Shown here: piece by piece, positions 7,542 to 16,743 of the stretch
Numbering within the stretch: the stretch's first letter is position 1
How the letters are laid out: every line of letters begins with the position of its first letter
From: a bacterium
GTDB lineage: Bacteria; UBP15; UBA6099; JAJRTR01
DNA: 64,000 nt
NCBI GenBank assembly: GCA_024278215.1
Contig: JAJRTR010000135.1
Coordinates: forward strand, 1 to 64,000
Direction of reading: 5' to 3'
Position numbers and translations under genes: made by a program
Notes under the pieces: model-generated
Seen by the model: the letters and a program-made list of their open reading frames with translations, nothing else
Told to the model about the DNA's origin: nothing
Database searches by the model: none

Positions 7542-9449
7542 ATGGCGCATTTCACAAACGGTACGATATTTTCAAAGAGCATGAGCAAGTTTACGCTTCA
7601 GGATGTCGAAGAGCCAAACCTGCTCCGCGACCAGTTTCCTTACACAAGAGTGCCGAAGATAACATTCGACGGACAGTCGATAGAGATCAATCCGCCGCGC
7701 AGGATATGGATTACCGACACGACTTTCAGGGACGGCCAGCAGGCCCGCGAACCGTTTACCTCCCGCCAGATTGTCGATATCTACAAGCTTATGCACAAAC
7801 TCAACGGCGACTCACATCTCGTCAGGCAATGCGAGTTCTTCCTGTACAGCGACAAAGATAAAAAAGCTGTTGAAAAATGCCTTGAACTCGGATACCGCAC
7901 ACCCGAGGTTACAGGCTGGATCAGGGCGGTTAAAAAAGATTTCAAACTTGTCAGGCAAATGCAACTCAAAGAGACGGGCATCCTTACTTCCTGCTCGGAC
8001 TACCACATTTTCCTGAAGCTGAAAAAGAATCGAAGGACGTGCATGGAGGGTTACCTGGAAGTCGTGCGCACGGCTATAGAGGCGGGAATCCGCCCCAGGT
8101 GCCACTTCGAGGATGTCACCCGGGCGGATATCTATGGTTTTGTTGTGCCTTTCGCTATCGAACTGATGAAATTGCGCGAAGACTCGGGTATCCCGGTGAA
8201 AATCCGGCTGTGCGACACCATGGGCTACGGAGTGCCGTTCGCCGAAGCAACTCTGCCGCGCTCGGTACCGAAACTTATTTATGCTATGGTGAATGACGCC
8301 GGTGTGCCGAGCGAACTGCTCGAATGGCACGGCCACAATGACTTCCACCGTGTCGCCATCAACTCGACAACTTGTTGGCTCTACGGTTGCAGTTCGGTCA
8401 ATACCGCCCTTTTCGGACTCGGCGAACGCACCGGCAACTGCCCGATGGAGGCTGCCGTGATGGACTATATCTCACTTGTCGGCGGCAACGACGGGATAGA
8501 CACAAAAGTTATCACCGAACTGGCCGACTACTTCAGAACACAGCTCAATCATAAATTCCCCGACAATATGCCTTTCGTCGGCAACAGTTTCAACATGACC
8601 AGCGCCGGCATACATGTCGACGGCCTCCTGAAAAACGAAGAAATCTACAATATCTTCGATACCAAATCAATTCTCGGCCGGCCCATCGGTGTTGTTATCA
8701 CGGACAAGAGCGGTGTTGCCGGTGTCGCGCACTGGATCAACGAATACCTCAATCTCGAAACACACGCAAGGATCCCCAAGAGCCATCCGGCCGTCAATAT
8801 GATTTATCAGTGGATTTCCGAGCAGTATAAAAAAGGCCGCGTCCACAGCATATCGAATTCGGAAATGCTAAAGCTTGCAAGAAACCATCTGCCCGAATAT
8901 TTCGATACCGATCTCAACGAACTCAAGCAGGCCGCCATCAGTCTTGTCGGGCACCTAATCATGCACCTCGTGGAAACACCTGCCATGATGAGCATGGATG
9001 TCGGGGCGCAGGAAGCGCTCATGGAGAAAATGATCGGAGAAAACCAATATGTCAACCTCATGATCGTTGCAAACACCGAGGGCGAGAAGCACACAAGGTT
9101 CTTCGGACGAAAGGGGCCGATCAAACCCAGAGACGAAGCCAAACTGGACAAGGATTACACGAACAGACGCTGGTTCAGGAAACCGCTCGAAATGGGCAAC
9201 ATGTTCATCAGCGATCTTTTTATATCCAAGATTACTAATCTACTCGGTATAATCGTGTCCGCGCCCATCAGGTCCGAGGATGGACGTGACGTGGGCGTTC
9301 TCCGGATCGACACAAGGTTCGACGACCTTATCAAGTCGGCACATGGCGCTGAAGACGACGATCACGAAATGTTTAATAATGCGAAGACGAAGGCCAGGGC
9401 TACAATGAAAAGTAAAGCGGCAAAGAAAAAGAAGCGGCAGAAGTCATAA
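7542..9449 (+). CDS. Re-type citrate synthase-like protein (HMGL/DRE-TIM family) with C-terminal Cache-like domain
   Basis: 635 residues from ATG 7542 (GGAG upstream; a TTG at 7527 is less likely). The catalytic TIM barrel of the isopropylmalate/homocitrate/Re-citrate synthase family is at about residues 50-340. It has DTTFRDGQQ (about 58) and the metal-binding WHGHNDFH (about 261). Sequence alone does not fix the acyl acceptor. The very next genes encode isocitrate and malate dehydrogenase, and no Si-type citrate synthase is in the window, so Re-citrate synthase (oxaloacetate plus acetyl-CoA), as known from Clostridium kluyveri and Syntrophus, is the best fit. The protein is longer than isopropylmalate synthases, and residues about 490-600 look like a Cache/PDC sensor fold: [15 protein letters not shown], then [16 protein letters not shown] and [10 protein letters not shown] lysine-rich tail ends it. 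Confidence 0.75.
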   Translation: MAHFTNGTIFSKSMSKFTLQDVEEPNLLRDQFPYTRVPKITFDGQSIEINPPRRIWITDTTFRDGQQAREPFTSRQIVDIYKLMHKLNGDSHLVRQCEFFLYSDKDKKAVEKCLELGYRTPEVTGWIRAVKKDFKLVRQMQLKETGILTSCSDYHIFLKLKKNRRTCMEGYLEVVRTAIEAGIRPRCHFEDVTRADIYGFVVPFAIELMKLREDSGIPVKIRLCDTMGYGVPFAEATLPRSVPKLIYAMVNDAGVPSELLEWHGHNDFHRVAINSTTCWLYGCSSVNTALFGLGERTGNCPMEAAVMDYISLVGGNDGIDTKVITELADYFRTQLNHKFPDNMPFVGNSFNMTSAGIHVDGLLKNEEIYNIFDTKSILGRPIGVVITDKSGVAGVAHWINEYLNLETHARIPKSHPAVNMIYQWISEQYKKGRVHSISNSEMLKLARNHLPEYFDTDLNELKQAAISLVGHLIMHLVETPAMMSMDVGAQEALMEKMIGENQYVNLMIVANTEGEKHTRFFGRKGPIKPRDEAKLDKDYTNRRWFRKPLEMGNMFISDLFISKITNLLGIIVSAPIRSEDGRDVGVLRIDTRFDDLIKSAHGAEDDDHEMFNNAKTKARATMKSKAAKKKKRQKS

Positions 9450-9498
9450 TTGCGGACATGCTTTTGCAAGAAGCTCGCTTGAGAAAAGGAATCGTACA

Positions 9499-10731
9499 AT
9501 GAACTATGAAGCTCCGAAAGACGGAACAAAAATTGAATTGAAAAACGGCCGGTGTGTCACGCCGGACAACCCGATAATTCTTTTTATCGAAGGCGACGGC
9601 ATCGGACCGGATATATGGGCGGCTTCCAGGTGCGTTTTCGACGCGGCGGTCGAGAAAGTGTTCGGCGGCGGCAGGCGCATAAGCTGGCTGGAGATTCTCG
9701 CGGGCGAAAAAGCGCACAGGCAGACCGGCGAATGGCTGCCCGAGGCCACTATCGACGCCGTCCGCGAGTACGGCGTCGCCATCAAGGGCCCCCTCACTAC
9801 ACCCGTCGGCGGCGGCATCCGCAGTCTCAATGTTACTCTGCGCCAGCGGCTCGACCTCTATGCCTGCGTCCGTCCCGTCCGCCACTTCCGCGGTGTGCCC
9901 AGTCCCGTCTCGGAACCTGACAAACTCAACGTCGTCATATTCCGCGAAAACACCGAAGACGTTTACGCCGGCATCGAGTGGCAGCCGGACTCTGACGAGG
10001 CGAGGAAAGTTGCCGGATTCTTAAACTCCGAAATGGGCGCGAACATACGTGGCGGTTCCGGCATCGGCGTGAAACCCATAAGCGAATTCTGCACGAAGCG
10101 GCTTGTGAGGCGCGCCGTAAAATTTGCAATCGACAAAGGAAAACCGTCTGTAACTCTTATGCACAAGGGCAACATAATGAAGTTCACGGAAGGCGCGTTC
10201 AAACAGTGGGGCTACGAGCTTGCCGCGGACGAATTCGCCGCGGAGACGATCACCGAAGCGGCGGCATGGGACAGGGGCCCCGAAGCGGCGGCAGGTAAAG
10301 TTATCATAAAGGACCGAATCGCGGACGCCATGTTCCAGCAGGTGCTGTTGCGGCCCGACGAGTATGCGGTCATCGCCACGACCAACCTCAATGGCGACTA
10401 TATATCCGACGCGTGCGCCGCTCAGGTCGGCGGGCTCGGACTCGCCCCCGGCGCCAACATCGGTGACGAGGCCGCTCTATTCGAGGCCACACACGGCACT
10501 GCCCCGAAATATGCCGGGCAGGACAAAGTCAATCCCGGCTCGCTCATCCTCAGCGGCGCCATGATGTTCGAGCACCTCGGATGGGACGCCGCGGCAGCGA
10601 TGATCATCGACGCACTCGAGAAAACCATATCCGACAAGACCGTCACCTACGACCTCGAACGCCAGATGACCGGGGCGACACTTCTAAAATGCTCCGAATT
10701 CGCGGAGGCGATTGTCCGCAATATGGGATAG
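9499..10731 (+). CDS. icd: NADP-dependent isocitrate dehydrogenase
   Basis: 410 residues, the usual size for bacterial homodimeric IDH. The substrate-binding region [20 protein letters not shown] contains the regulatory serine of the E. coli enzyme and the conserved arginines (about residues 108-127). [28 protein letters not shown] and [17 protein letters not shown] are all present; the Lys-Tyr pair in APKYAG is the NADP-specifying signature. It decarboxylates isocitrate to 2-oxoglutarate. The gene lies 49 bases after the citrate-synthase-like gene and 71 before mdh, consistent with a TCA operon. An AAAAGGA ribosome site precedes ATG 9499. Confidence 0.95.
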   Translation: MNYEAPKDGTKIELKNGRCVTPDNPIILFIEGDGIGPDIWAASRCVFDAAVEKVFGGGRRISWLEILAGEKAHRQTGEWLPEATIDAVREYGVAIKGPLTTPVGGGIRSLNVTLRQRLDLYACVRPVRHFRGVPSPVSEPDKLNVVIFRENTEDVYAGIEWQPDSDEARKVAGFLNSEMGANIRGGSGIGVKPISEFCTKRLVRRAVKFAIDKGKPSVTLMHKGNIMKFTEGAFKQWGYELAADEFAAETITEAAAWDRGPEAAAGKVIIKDRIADAMFQQVLLRPDEYAVIATTNLNGDYISDACAAQVGGLGLAPGANIGDEAALFEATHGTAPKYAGQDKVNPGSLILSGAMMFEHLGWDAAAAMIIDALEKTISDKTVTYDLERQMTGATLLKCSEFAEAIVRNMG

Positions 10732-10802
10732 TGCAGTTCGTTTCATTCTGGTATAATGAAAAACAAGTAATTCCAGGCAAAAACACTTCAGGGGGCCAAC
10801 AA

Positions 10803-11738
10803 ATGAGCAGAAGAAAGATAACGGTAGTGGGAGCGGGAAATGTGGGCGCGACGACGGCGCAGAGACTGGCGCAGATGGAGATGGGCGACGTGGTGCTTGT
10901 GGACATCGTCGAGGACATGCCGCAGGGCAAGGCGCTCGACCTCGAGGAAGCCGCGCCCGTGCTCGGCTACGACTCGAAGGTCACCGGTTCGAACACGTAT
11001 GACGAATCCGCGGGTTCGGACGTTGTGGTCATCACATCGGGAATGCCGAGGAAACCCGGCATGAGCCGCGACGATCTGCTCAAAACAAATGTCGCTATCG
11101 TGAAAAGCGTGACGGAACAGGTTGCGGCAAAATCGCCCGATTGCATACTTATTATCGTGTCTAATCCGCTGGACGCCATGACCTATGTGGCATCGAAAGT
11201 AAGCGGTTTTCCGCGCGAGCGGGTCATGGGAATGGCGGGTATACTCGACAGCGCGCGCCTGAGCGCGTTCATCGGCATGGAACTCGACGTCAGTGTCGAA
11301 AACATACACGCTTTCGTGCTCGGCGGCCACGGGGACAGCATGGTGCCCAGCACGCGCTACACGACTGTGGCGGGCGTGCCGGTCGAGGAACTCATCGAGA
11401 AGAACCGCCTCGAGGAGATCGTGCAGCGCACGCGGGACGGCGGCGCGGAGATCGTAAAACTCCTCAAAACCGGCAGCGCATTCTATGCGCCGTCGGCGGC
11501 GGTTGCCGAAATGGTGGAATCGATTATGAAAGACAAAAAGAAAATTCTGCCCTGCGCTGCTCTCTGCGAAGGCGAATACGGAATAGACGGCTTGTTCGTC
11601 GGCGTGCCGGCCAAACTCGGTGCGGGTGGAGTGGAAAAGATATTCGAGATAAAACTGAGCGACGCGGAATCCGCCGCGCTCGCCGTATCCGCCGCAGCCG
11701 TGAAAAAGCTTTGCGCGGAAGTCGACGAGATGCTGTAA
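10803..11738 (+). CDS. mdh: Malate dehydrogenase (LDH-like type)
   Basis: 311 residues from ATG 10803, with a strong AGGGGG ribosome site; the open frame extends further upstream to 10581 but that part overlaps icd and is not coding. The Rossmann motif is [11 protein letters not shown] (residues 8-18). Substrate-loop arginines lie in [36 protein letters not shown] and the catalytic [10 protein letters not shown] follow. The arginine-containing loop fits malate rather than lactate. It interconverts malate and oxaloacetate, supplying the substrate for the citrate synthase two genes upstream. Confidence 0.95.
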   Translation: MSRRKITVVGAGNVGATTAQRLAQMEMGDVVLVDIVEDMPQGKALDLEEAAPVLGYDSKVTGSNTYDESAGSDVVVITSGMPRKPGMSRDDLLKTNVAIVKSVTEQVAAKSPDCILIIVSNPLDAMTYVASKVSGFPRERVMGMAGILDSARLSAFIGMELDVSVENIHAFVLGGHGDSMVPSTRYTTVAGVPVEELIEKNRLEEIVQRTRDGGAEIVKLLKTGSAFYAPSAAVAEMVESIMKDKKKILPCAALCEGEYGIDGLFVGVPAKLGAGGVEKIFEIKLSDAESAALAVSAAAVKKLCAEVDEML

Positions 11739-11755
11739 GAAAAATACAGTCACTC

Positions 11756-11933
11756 GAGCCAATTGCAAAATTCTGATTCTGCTACGGTCGGCTGCTATTG
11801 ACCATAGCTGCGTTGTCGGCACAAAATCGTCCTCGACGTACTCTACAAGTACACCTGCGAGGATTTTACACCTCCGCCTTGCTCTGAACAATTTCGCTCG
11901 ACCTCGCTACGAACATAATTTTGCAATTGGCTC
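11756..11933 (-). mobile_element. Family A MITE-like element, copy A2
   Basis: 178 bp, inverted relative to the other full copies. ACTC lies on both sides (11752-11755 and 11934-11937), a 4 bp target-site duplication. One end abuts the stop codon of the minus-strand gene at 11932, whose TGA overlaps the terminal repeat. The element sits between the convergent ends of mdh and that gene and may act as a bidirectional terminator hairpin. Confidence 0.85.
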
Positions 11934-12711
11934 ACTCTTTTTCAAGGCTTACGAGGTAGTTGGCGCCGGTGGTGTCGCCATCTTTTTTCGGAGGCAGTGC
12001 GACGTTAAGCGAAATCAGTGTTTCGGGACCTACCTGCTTGCCGGCCCGTTTTGGAATCGGTCCCTTGAGATATATACAGGAGCCGTCGAGGTCTTTCATG
12101 ATCCATCTTGTTTTTTTGATCTCGTCCGGCACGTCGGCTTCGCATTTGAAATGGGGCGAGTAGATGCCCCTGATACGAAATTCACGGCCCTCGAACATAT
12201 CCCAGGCCTTCAATACTTCTGATACCGCATAAGGTTTTTTGTTCATTGCAGCCTGTCGTTTATGTTCTTCCAGCACTTTTTTCATCTTTTCGGCATATTC
12301 TTTTTTGATTCTTTCATACATAAGAGATTGCAGGTAATAGCCCTGCGGATATTTCCTTAGGATACCTTCCACAGCGACGTCTTTGCCGACCCCCATGCGT
12401 GTTCTCCACGTACAGCCAGGCGGCATCGTGCCGCGTGCGTAAAGACACGCGCCGCTGTCTTGCAGCATCCAGTTTAAGCCGCGTGCCGCGGGTGGGTTTT
12501 TACATGCCCCGTCCACACCCATGAACATGCCGACGACGACTATTCTTTTATTCAAGTAGGTAGCCGGGTTTTCATACACGTCCGACACGGTAACAATTAT
12601 CCGCTTGCTCTCTTTCACATTATCCCGCGCCGCTTTCGTATCGGCGGCTGTCGCAACACATGCGCATATAAATATAAATACCAGAAGGAAGATAGAAGTT
12701 CGTTGTTTCAT
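11932..12711 (-). CDS. Secreted protein of unknown function, two-module
   Basis: 259 residues. The N-terminus is a signal peptide (MKQRTSIFLLVFIFICACVATAAD); cleavage after ATA is plausible, and the ICAC stretch could be a weak lipobox. The mature part seems to contain two related modules, each with a small beta-barrel-like pattern (NPATYLNKRIVVVGMF... and EGREFRIRGIYSPH...), separated by a charged helix (about residues 130-160). Both carry a W-M-x-x-D pattern (NWMLQDSGACLYARG, RWIMKDLDGSCIYLKG). This resembles OB-fold-type periplasmic proteins, but I do not recognise a named family. Confidence 0.65.
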   Translation of the reverse strand: MKQRTSIFLLVFIFICACVATAADTKAARDNVKESKRIIVTVSDVYENPATYLNKRIVVVGMFMGVDGACKNPPAARGLNWMLQDSGACLYARGTMPPGCTWRTRMGVGKDVAVEGILRKYPQGYYLQSLMYERIKKEYAEKMKKVLEEHKRQAAMNKKPYAVSEVLKAWDMFEGREFRIRGIYSPHFKCEADVPDEIKKTRWIMKDLDGSCIYLKGPIPKRAGKQVGPETLISLNVALPPKKDGDTTGANYLVSLEKE

Positions 12712-12772
12712 TATAAAATCACCATCGACTCTTTATACATTATAATAGCATAAACCACCTGTTTATTTGAAT

Positions 12773-12951
12773 GAGCCAATTGCAAAATTATGTTCGTAGC
12801 GAGGTCGAGCGAAATTTTTCAGAAGCAAGACGGAGGTGCAAAATCCCCGCAGGCGTACTCACCGAGTACGTCGAGGACGATTTCGCGCAGACGACGCAGC
12901 TATGGACAATTGCAGCCGACCGCAGCAGAATCAGAATTTTGCAATTGGCTC
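12773..12951 (+). mobile_element. Family A MITE-like element, copy A3
   Basis: 179 bp with perfect GAGCCAATTGCAAAATT ends. GAAT flanks it on both sides (12769-12772 and 12952-12955). It has the best-preserved internal reading frame of the family. It lies in the 12712-13125 gap, which otherwise shows no gene. Confidence 0.85.
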
Positions 12952-13125
12952 GAATGTGATTGACATCACACAACTTACATAGCGGCATAAGATAACGAAG
13001 ATAGCCGGCGATTTTCGCCTATTCCGGCGGCAGCGGATTTTCGTTCAGTCGCTACATGGCTTGCCTCGAGACCGCCGTTGTTGAATAATGTATGAAATTA
13101 TTTCAGTAAACGGAAGTCGAGCTGC

Positions 13126-14298
13126 ATGTCTGAATCGAGGTTTACAAAAGTACTTGCCCTGACAGGCCAGGGAATGATAACGCCGCAGATTTCGACGGAC
13201 TGCACAACCGGGATGCAGAAGTCCGGCGTCGAAGCGACGACCGTAGGTTTGATGTATGACGACGATGCCGGTTTCCCGCAGGTGCGGGACAAACTGATGA
13301 ATTTCATAAGGGAGAAGAAACCGGATTTCATCTTTGCCGTGGATGCGGGAATCGTTCGTGACGAGCCCGAATTTTTCGAATCGACAGGGGTCCCGGTAGT
13401 CGCCTGGTTTGTGGACAATCCGCTGGTGGATATGGGACCGCACAACATCTTCGACAGGTTGTTTGTATTTTCGTGGGACAGGTTGTACATTGAGCCGATG
13501 CTCGATTTGGGCTGCCGCTTCGCGCGTTATCTCCCGCTTGCGACCAACCCGTCGTCTTTCAGACGATTGCCTCCCGACAGGCCGGAATGCGAACCTTTTC
13601 GTTGTGATATTTCTTTTGTGGGCAGTTCACTCGCCGACATCTCTATCCAGCCGGAACTTGAGAAAGTTGCCGATCCGCTGGTGAAAAAGGTGCTGATTGA
13701 GGTCATCGAAGCGCACAGCCGTATGCCGCACCCGCCGGTGGGCGGGCTTCGCACAGAGGCTGAAAAGAGACACGGCGTCAGGATTACGTATCATGATATG
13801 CGTGTGCTGGACTACAATCTTCAGGTGGAAGGCACATTTAAATATCGCGTCCGTGCCGTGAACCGGCTCGCGCGGCGCGGCATACATGTCTATGGCGATG
13901 ACGGCTGGAAACAGATTATCGGCGACGGGGTGAAATTCCGAGGACGCATCGATTATGAGAAAGACCTGAACAAGATGTACAGCGCGTCGCGGATAAATCT
14001 CAACCTTAGCAAAACGCAGCTTCAGACGGCGGTGAACCAGCGAGTGTTCGACGCGCCCGCGTGTGGCGGTTTCGTGCTTACAGATTATCGCGAAGACGCC
14101 GAACGACTGTTCGACGTCGAAAAAGAAATCGCCGTTTTCAGGTCGATGGATGAAATGGATGAGCTTGTGGAGAGGTTTCTGAAGGATGACAGCGACCGTG
14201 AAGCGAGGGCGCGCAACGCCCGGCGCAATGTGCTGGCGCATCACACTTATGCCATACGTATGCGTGAGATGCTCGCCGCCCTGGAAGAAGTTATATGA
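13126..14298 (+). CDS. CgeB-like glycosyltransferase
   Basis: 390 residues. The N-terminal half has a Rossmann-like pattern with PDFIFAVDAG and VVAWFVDNP (about 65-95), then YLPLATNPSSFRR and the inter-domain stretch CDISFVGS at about 165. The C-terminal domain has GIHVYGDDGWK, YSASRINLNLSK, NQRVFDAPACGGFVLTD and a final helix with ERFLKDDSDREARARNAR. This is the DUF3880/glycosyl-transferase 1-2 layout of the spore-maturation CgeB family, in non-spore-formers usually a cytoplasmic glycosyltransferase for surface glycans. Neighbours do not identify the acceptor. The start has GGAAG about 10 bases upstream. Confidence 0.75.
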   Translation: MSESRFTKVLALTGQGMITPQISTDCTTGMQKSGVEATTVGLMYDDDAGFPQVRDKLMNFIREKKPDFIFAVDAGIVRDEPEFFESTGVPVVAWFVDNPLVDMGPHNIFDRLFVFSWDRLYIEPMLDLGCRFARYLPLATNPSSFRRLPPDRPECEPFRCDISFVGSSLADISIQPELEKVADPLVKKVLIEVIEAHSRMPHPPVGGLRTEAEKRHGVRITYHDMRVLDYNLQVEGTFKYRVRAVNRLARRGIHVYGDDGWKQIIGDGVKFRGRIDYEKDLNKMYSASRINLNLSKTQLQTAVNQRVFDAPACGGFVLTDYREDAERLFDVEKEIAVFRSMDEMDELVERFLKDDSDREARARNARRNVLAHHTYAIRMREMLAALEEVI

Positions 14299-14454
14299 GC
14301 TTCGCGACGTTTTTCTTTTTTTCCCATCAAACAAGTTCGAGGGTTTTTTCAGGGACTATAATAAGTGAATGTACTGTAAGGTTCTTATCGCGCTTCGAGT
14401 GCGAACATCCTGTCGCTTACGAAGCGATACAACAATATTTCCGGGGAGATGCTC

Positions 14455-16185
14455 ATGCCTGACGTAATTATAAAAAACGGAACAGTGATCGACGGAACGG
14501 GCGCACCGCGCGTGAAGGCGGATGTGGGAATCAAGGGCGACCGCATCGAGTTTGTTGGCCGGGTGCCGGCGGGCGCCGATGGATGCAAGGTGATCGACGC
14601 GACAGGCAAGTATGTGTGTCCCGGCATAATCGACCCACACTCGCACGCCGACCTGACGATCTTCCGCGAGGAGCATCCGCGGTTGCTCGAACCGCTGGTG
14701 AGGCAGGGTATCACGACTTTCGTAGGCGGCAACTGCGGCATGTCTATGGCGCCCATCGGAGACAAATATAAAAAGCCGACCAGCGACTACCTTGAAATTT
14801 TCACCGCTATGGATGTCGAGAAGGAGATCGACTGGCGCACGACTTCCGGATTTTTCGATGTCATCGAGAAAAACGGGCTCATCATGAACGCCGCCATGCT
14901 TGCTCCCCACGGTCTTATCCGTATCCACGAGATGGGGCTCGAACAGAGATACGCGACAGACGGCGAGATCGATTCGATGAAGAATGTGCTCGACGAGTGT
15001 ATGGAGGCCGGCTGCATCGGCATGTCCACGGGGCTCCAGTATTTTCCGGGCTCGCAGAGCGACACGCGCGAGCTGATCGAGCTGGGAAAGATCATAAAAA
15101 AACATGATGGAATATACACGAGTCACCTGCGCAGCTACTCGAACACGCTCGGACTCGCTATCGACGAGATAATAGATATTTGCAGAACCAACGAGATAAA
15201 CGGGCAGGTGTCGCATATATTTTCCATACCCGATTTCGGCAGGTTCGGGCGTCCGGTCAGGGCGGTTATCAGGGCGATGGCGAAGCTCGCGGATTACTGG
15301 GTGCCGTCGCTGCCGCTGGATATCGACACCAGAAAGCAACTCGACAAACTCGACGCGCTCCGCGAAAACGGCACAAATGTCGGCATGGACATAATGCCCA
15401 CGACAACGGGTTTCACACACTTGCTCGCGTTCTTCCCGCCCTGGGTACTCACCGGAGACAAGAAGGCAATACTCAAGCGGATCGCCGACCCGGAAATGCG
15501 CAAGAAGATATATCACGATATTGTAAACGGACACTTGATATGGCCGCATGTCGAGGGCAACACATGGTCGCTGAACCTCTTTAAACTCATGGGCTGGGAG
15601 TGTGTGCGAATAATGTCAGTAGTCTCCGAAAAAAATAAAAAATACGAGGGTGCCCACCTGCCTGCGATAGCAAAAGAGCGAGGCCGCCACCCGTTCGATG
15701 CCGCCTGTGACCTGCTGGTAGAAGAGGATGGAAAGGTGCTCATCTTCGAGTCCATCGCGAGGCCTGAAGACAACTTCACCGAGACTTCGACTTTCGCGGG
15801 CATCAAGCACCCGGAAGTTTCCATCAGCACAGACACGATTCTCATGGGGTTCGGCAAGCCGTCATATCTCTTCTACGGCACATATCCGAAATTTATCAGG
15901 CGCTATGTGCTGGACAAGAAGCTTCTGACGCTGGAAACTGCTATCAGGAAATTATCGGGGTTGCAGGCGGAGTTGTTCAGGATCAGGGACAGGGGCAATA
16001 TCAAAAAAGGCTGGTTCGCCGATGTGCTTGTGTTCGATCCGGAGACTATCGCGCCCAACTGCACATTCACGGAACCTGTCGGCACGCCGTCGGGGATCGA
16101 CCACGTATTTATAAACGGCCGGCATATATTGGACGAGGGAAAGCTTAATGCAGATCCGCTCCCGGGGCGGCTGCTGAGAGCGTAG
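14455..16185 (+). CDS. N-acyl-D-amino-acid deacylase-family amidohydrolase
   Basis: 576 residues from ATG 14455; the ATG at 14449 overlaps the GGGGAG ribosome site, so the second is preferred. The start VIIKNGTVIDGTG and CPGIIDPHSHADL (HxH metal site, about residue 60) are typical. The family cysteine is in GNCGMSMAP, the metal-ligand His in GQVSHIFSIPDFG, and the catalytic Asp in ISTDTILMGFG. The family hydrolyses N-acyl-D-amino acids or related amides. It has a long central segment with an FFPPWVLTGDK motif and may have a different substrate. It is a paralogue of the 30233 gene. Confidence 0.85.
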   Translation: MPDVIIKNGTVIDGTGAPRVKADVGIKGDRIEFVGRVPAGADGCKVIDATGKYVCPGIIDPHSHADLTIFREEHPRLLEPLVRQGITTFVGGNCGMSMAPIGDKYKKPTSDYLEIFTAMDVEKEIDWRTTSGFFDVIEKNGLIMNAAMLAPHGLIRIHEMGLEQRYATDGEIDSMKNVLDECMEAGCIGMSTGLQYFPGSQSDTRELIELGKIIKKHDGIYTSHLRSYSNTLGLAIDEIIDICRTNEINGQVSHIFSIPDFGRFGRPVRAVIRAMAKLADYWVPSLPLDIDTRKQLDKLDALRENGTNVGMDIMPTTTGFTHLLAFFPPWVLTGDKKAILKRIADPEMRKKIYHDIVNGHLIWPHVEGNTWSLNLFKLMGWECVRIMSVVSEKNKKYEGAHLPAIAKERGRHPFDAACDLLVEEDGKVLIFESIARPEDNFTETSTFAGIKHPEVSISTDTILMGFGKPSYLFYGTYPKFIRRYVLDKKLLTLETAIRKLSGLQAELFRIRDRGNIKKGWFADVLVFDPETIAPNCTFTEPVGTPSGIDHVFINGRHILDEGKLNADPLPGRLLRA

Positions 16186-16269
16186 TAAAGCGAAGCGGAG
16201 CGAAAACGGCATCTGTGCAGTAATTTCGGGCGGGAACAGAGCAGGCGGCATACAGGGAAAGAAGGAGCT

Positions 16270-16539
16270 ATGGCGGGAAAAGAACAATATGATGAATTGA
16301 AACATTACAGGTGTCCGCCGCTTGGCGGGCCGGTAGACTTCAGACATTGCCGTACAGTCAATGAAGGATTGCCATGTACGAAAATGCCGGTCTGCTGGAG
16401 CAGGAAGATGGATGTGCCGGAATTTCTGCGGGAGAACTACACGGAATATGAGATATGGCAAACGCTTGCTGTAGGACGAAAGACCAGGCTGGAGACAGTC
16501 TTCGAAGCGATAGAAAAGGCAAAAAACAATGCTGGTTGA
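16270..16539 (+). CDS. Small conserved cysteine protein, function unknown
   Basis: 89 residues with an AAGGAG ribosome site. Four cysteines sit in the first half: YRCPPLGG, DFRHCRT, GLPCTKMPVCW. The spacing and the C-P-x-L-G and final C-W pattern resemble small uncharacterised proteins of sulphate-reducing and related bacteria that may bind a metal. The second half is a predicted amphipathic helix region (TRLETVFEAIEKAKNNAG). It lies downstream of the amidohydrolase and ends before a terminator at 16667. No function can be assigned. Confidence 0.65.
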   Translation: MAGKEQYDELKHYRCPPLGGPVDFRHCRTVNEGLPCTKMPVCWSRKMDVPEFLRENYTEYEIWQTLAVGRKTRLETVFEAIEKAKNNAG

Positions 16540-16666
16540 CAGTTCGTTATGTTTTCAGAACGGAAACTCAATCTTTGCGGATCAGGGAAAATCCCGGAAA
16601 CAACATGTAGCAACGCAAGTTGATTTTACTTGTTATTTTTCGGATTTTGTACTATCATTTGTCAGT

Positions 16667-16717
16667 AAATATACCCCGTCGGGCCGAGGAAAATATCCTC
16701 TGTAGGCGGGGTATTTT
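16667..16717 (+). terminator. Intrinsic terminator-like hairpin
   Basis: TACCCCGTC (16671-16680 region) pairs with GGCGGGGTA (16705-16713) around a shorter GAGGAAAATATCCTC stem-loop, followed by TTTTA. It probably ends the amidohydrolase/small-Cys transcript. Confidence 0.6.
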
Positions 16718-16743
16718 ATAGAAGAGTAAAGGGTATCTGCCGG

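Noticed and set aside
7542-9449. 2-isopropylmalate or homocitrate synthase
   Set aside because: Same catalytic family, but no leucine or lysine pathway genes adjoin and two TCA genes do; kept as an alternative only.
10788-11891. 367-codon minus-strand frame covering mdh and repeat A2
   Set aside because: It joins the internal frame of the repeat to an antisense shadow of mdh; not a gene.
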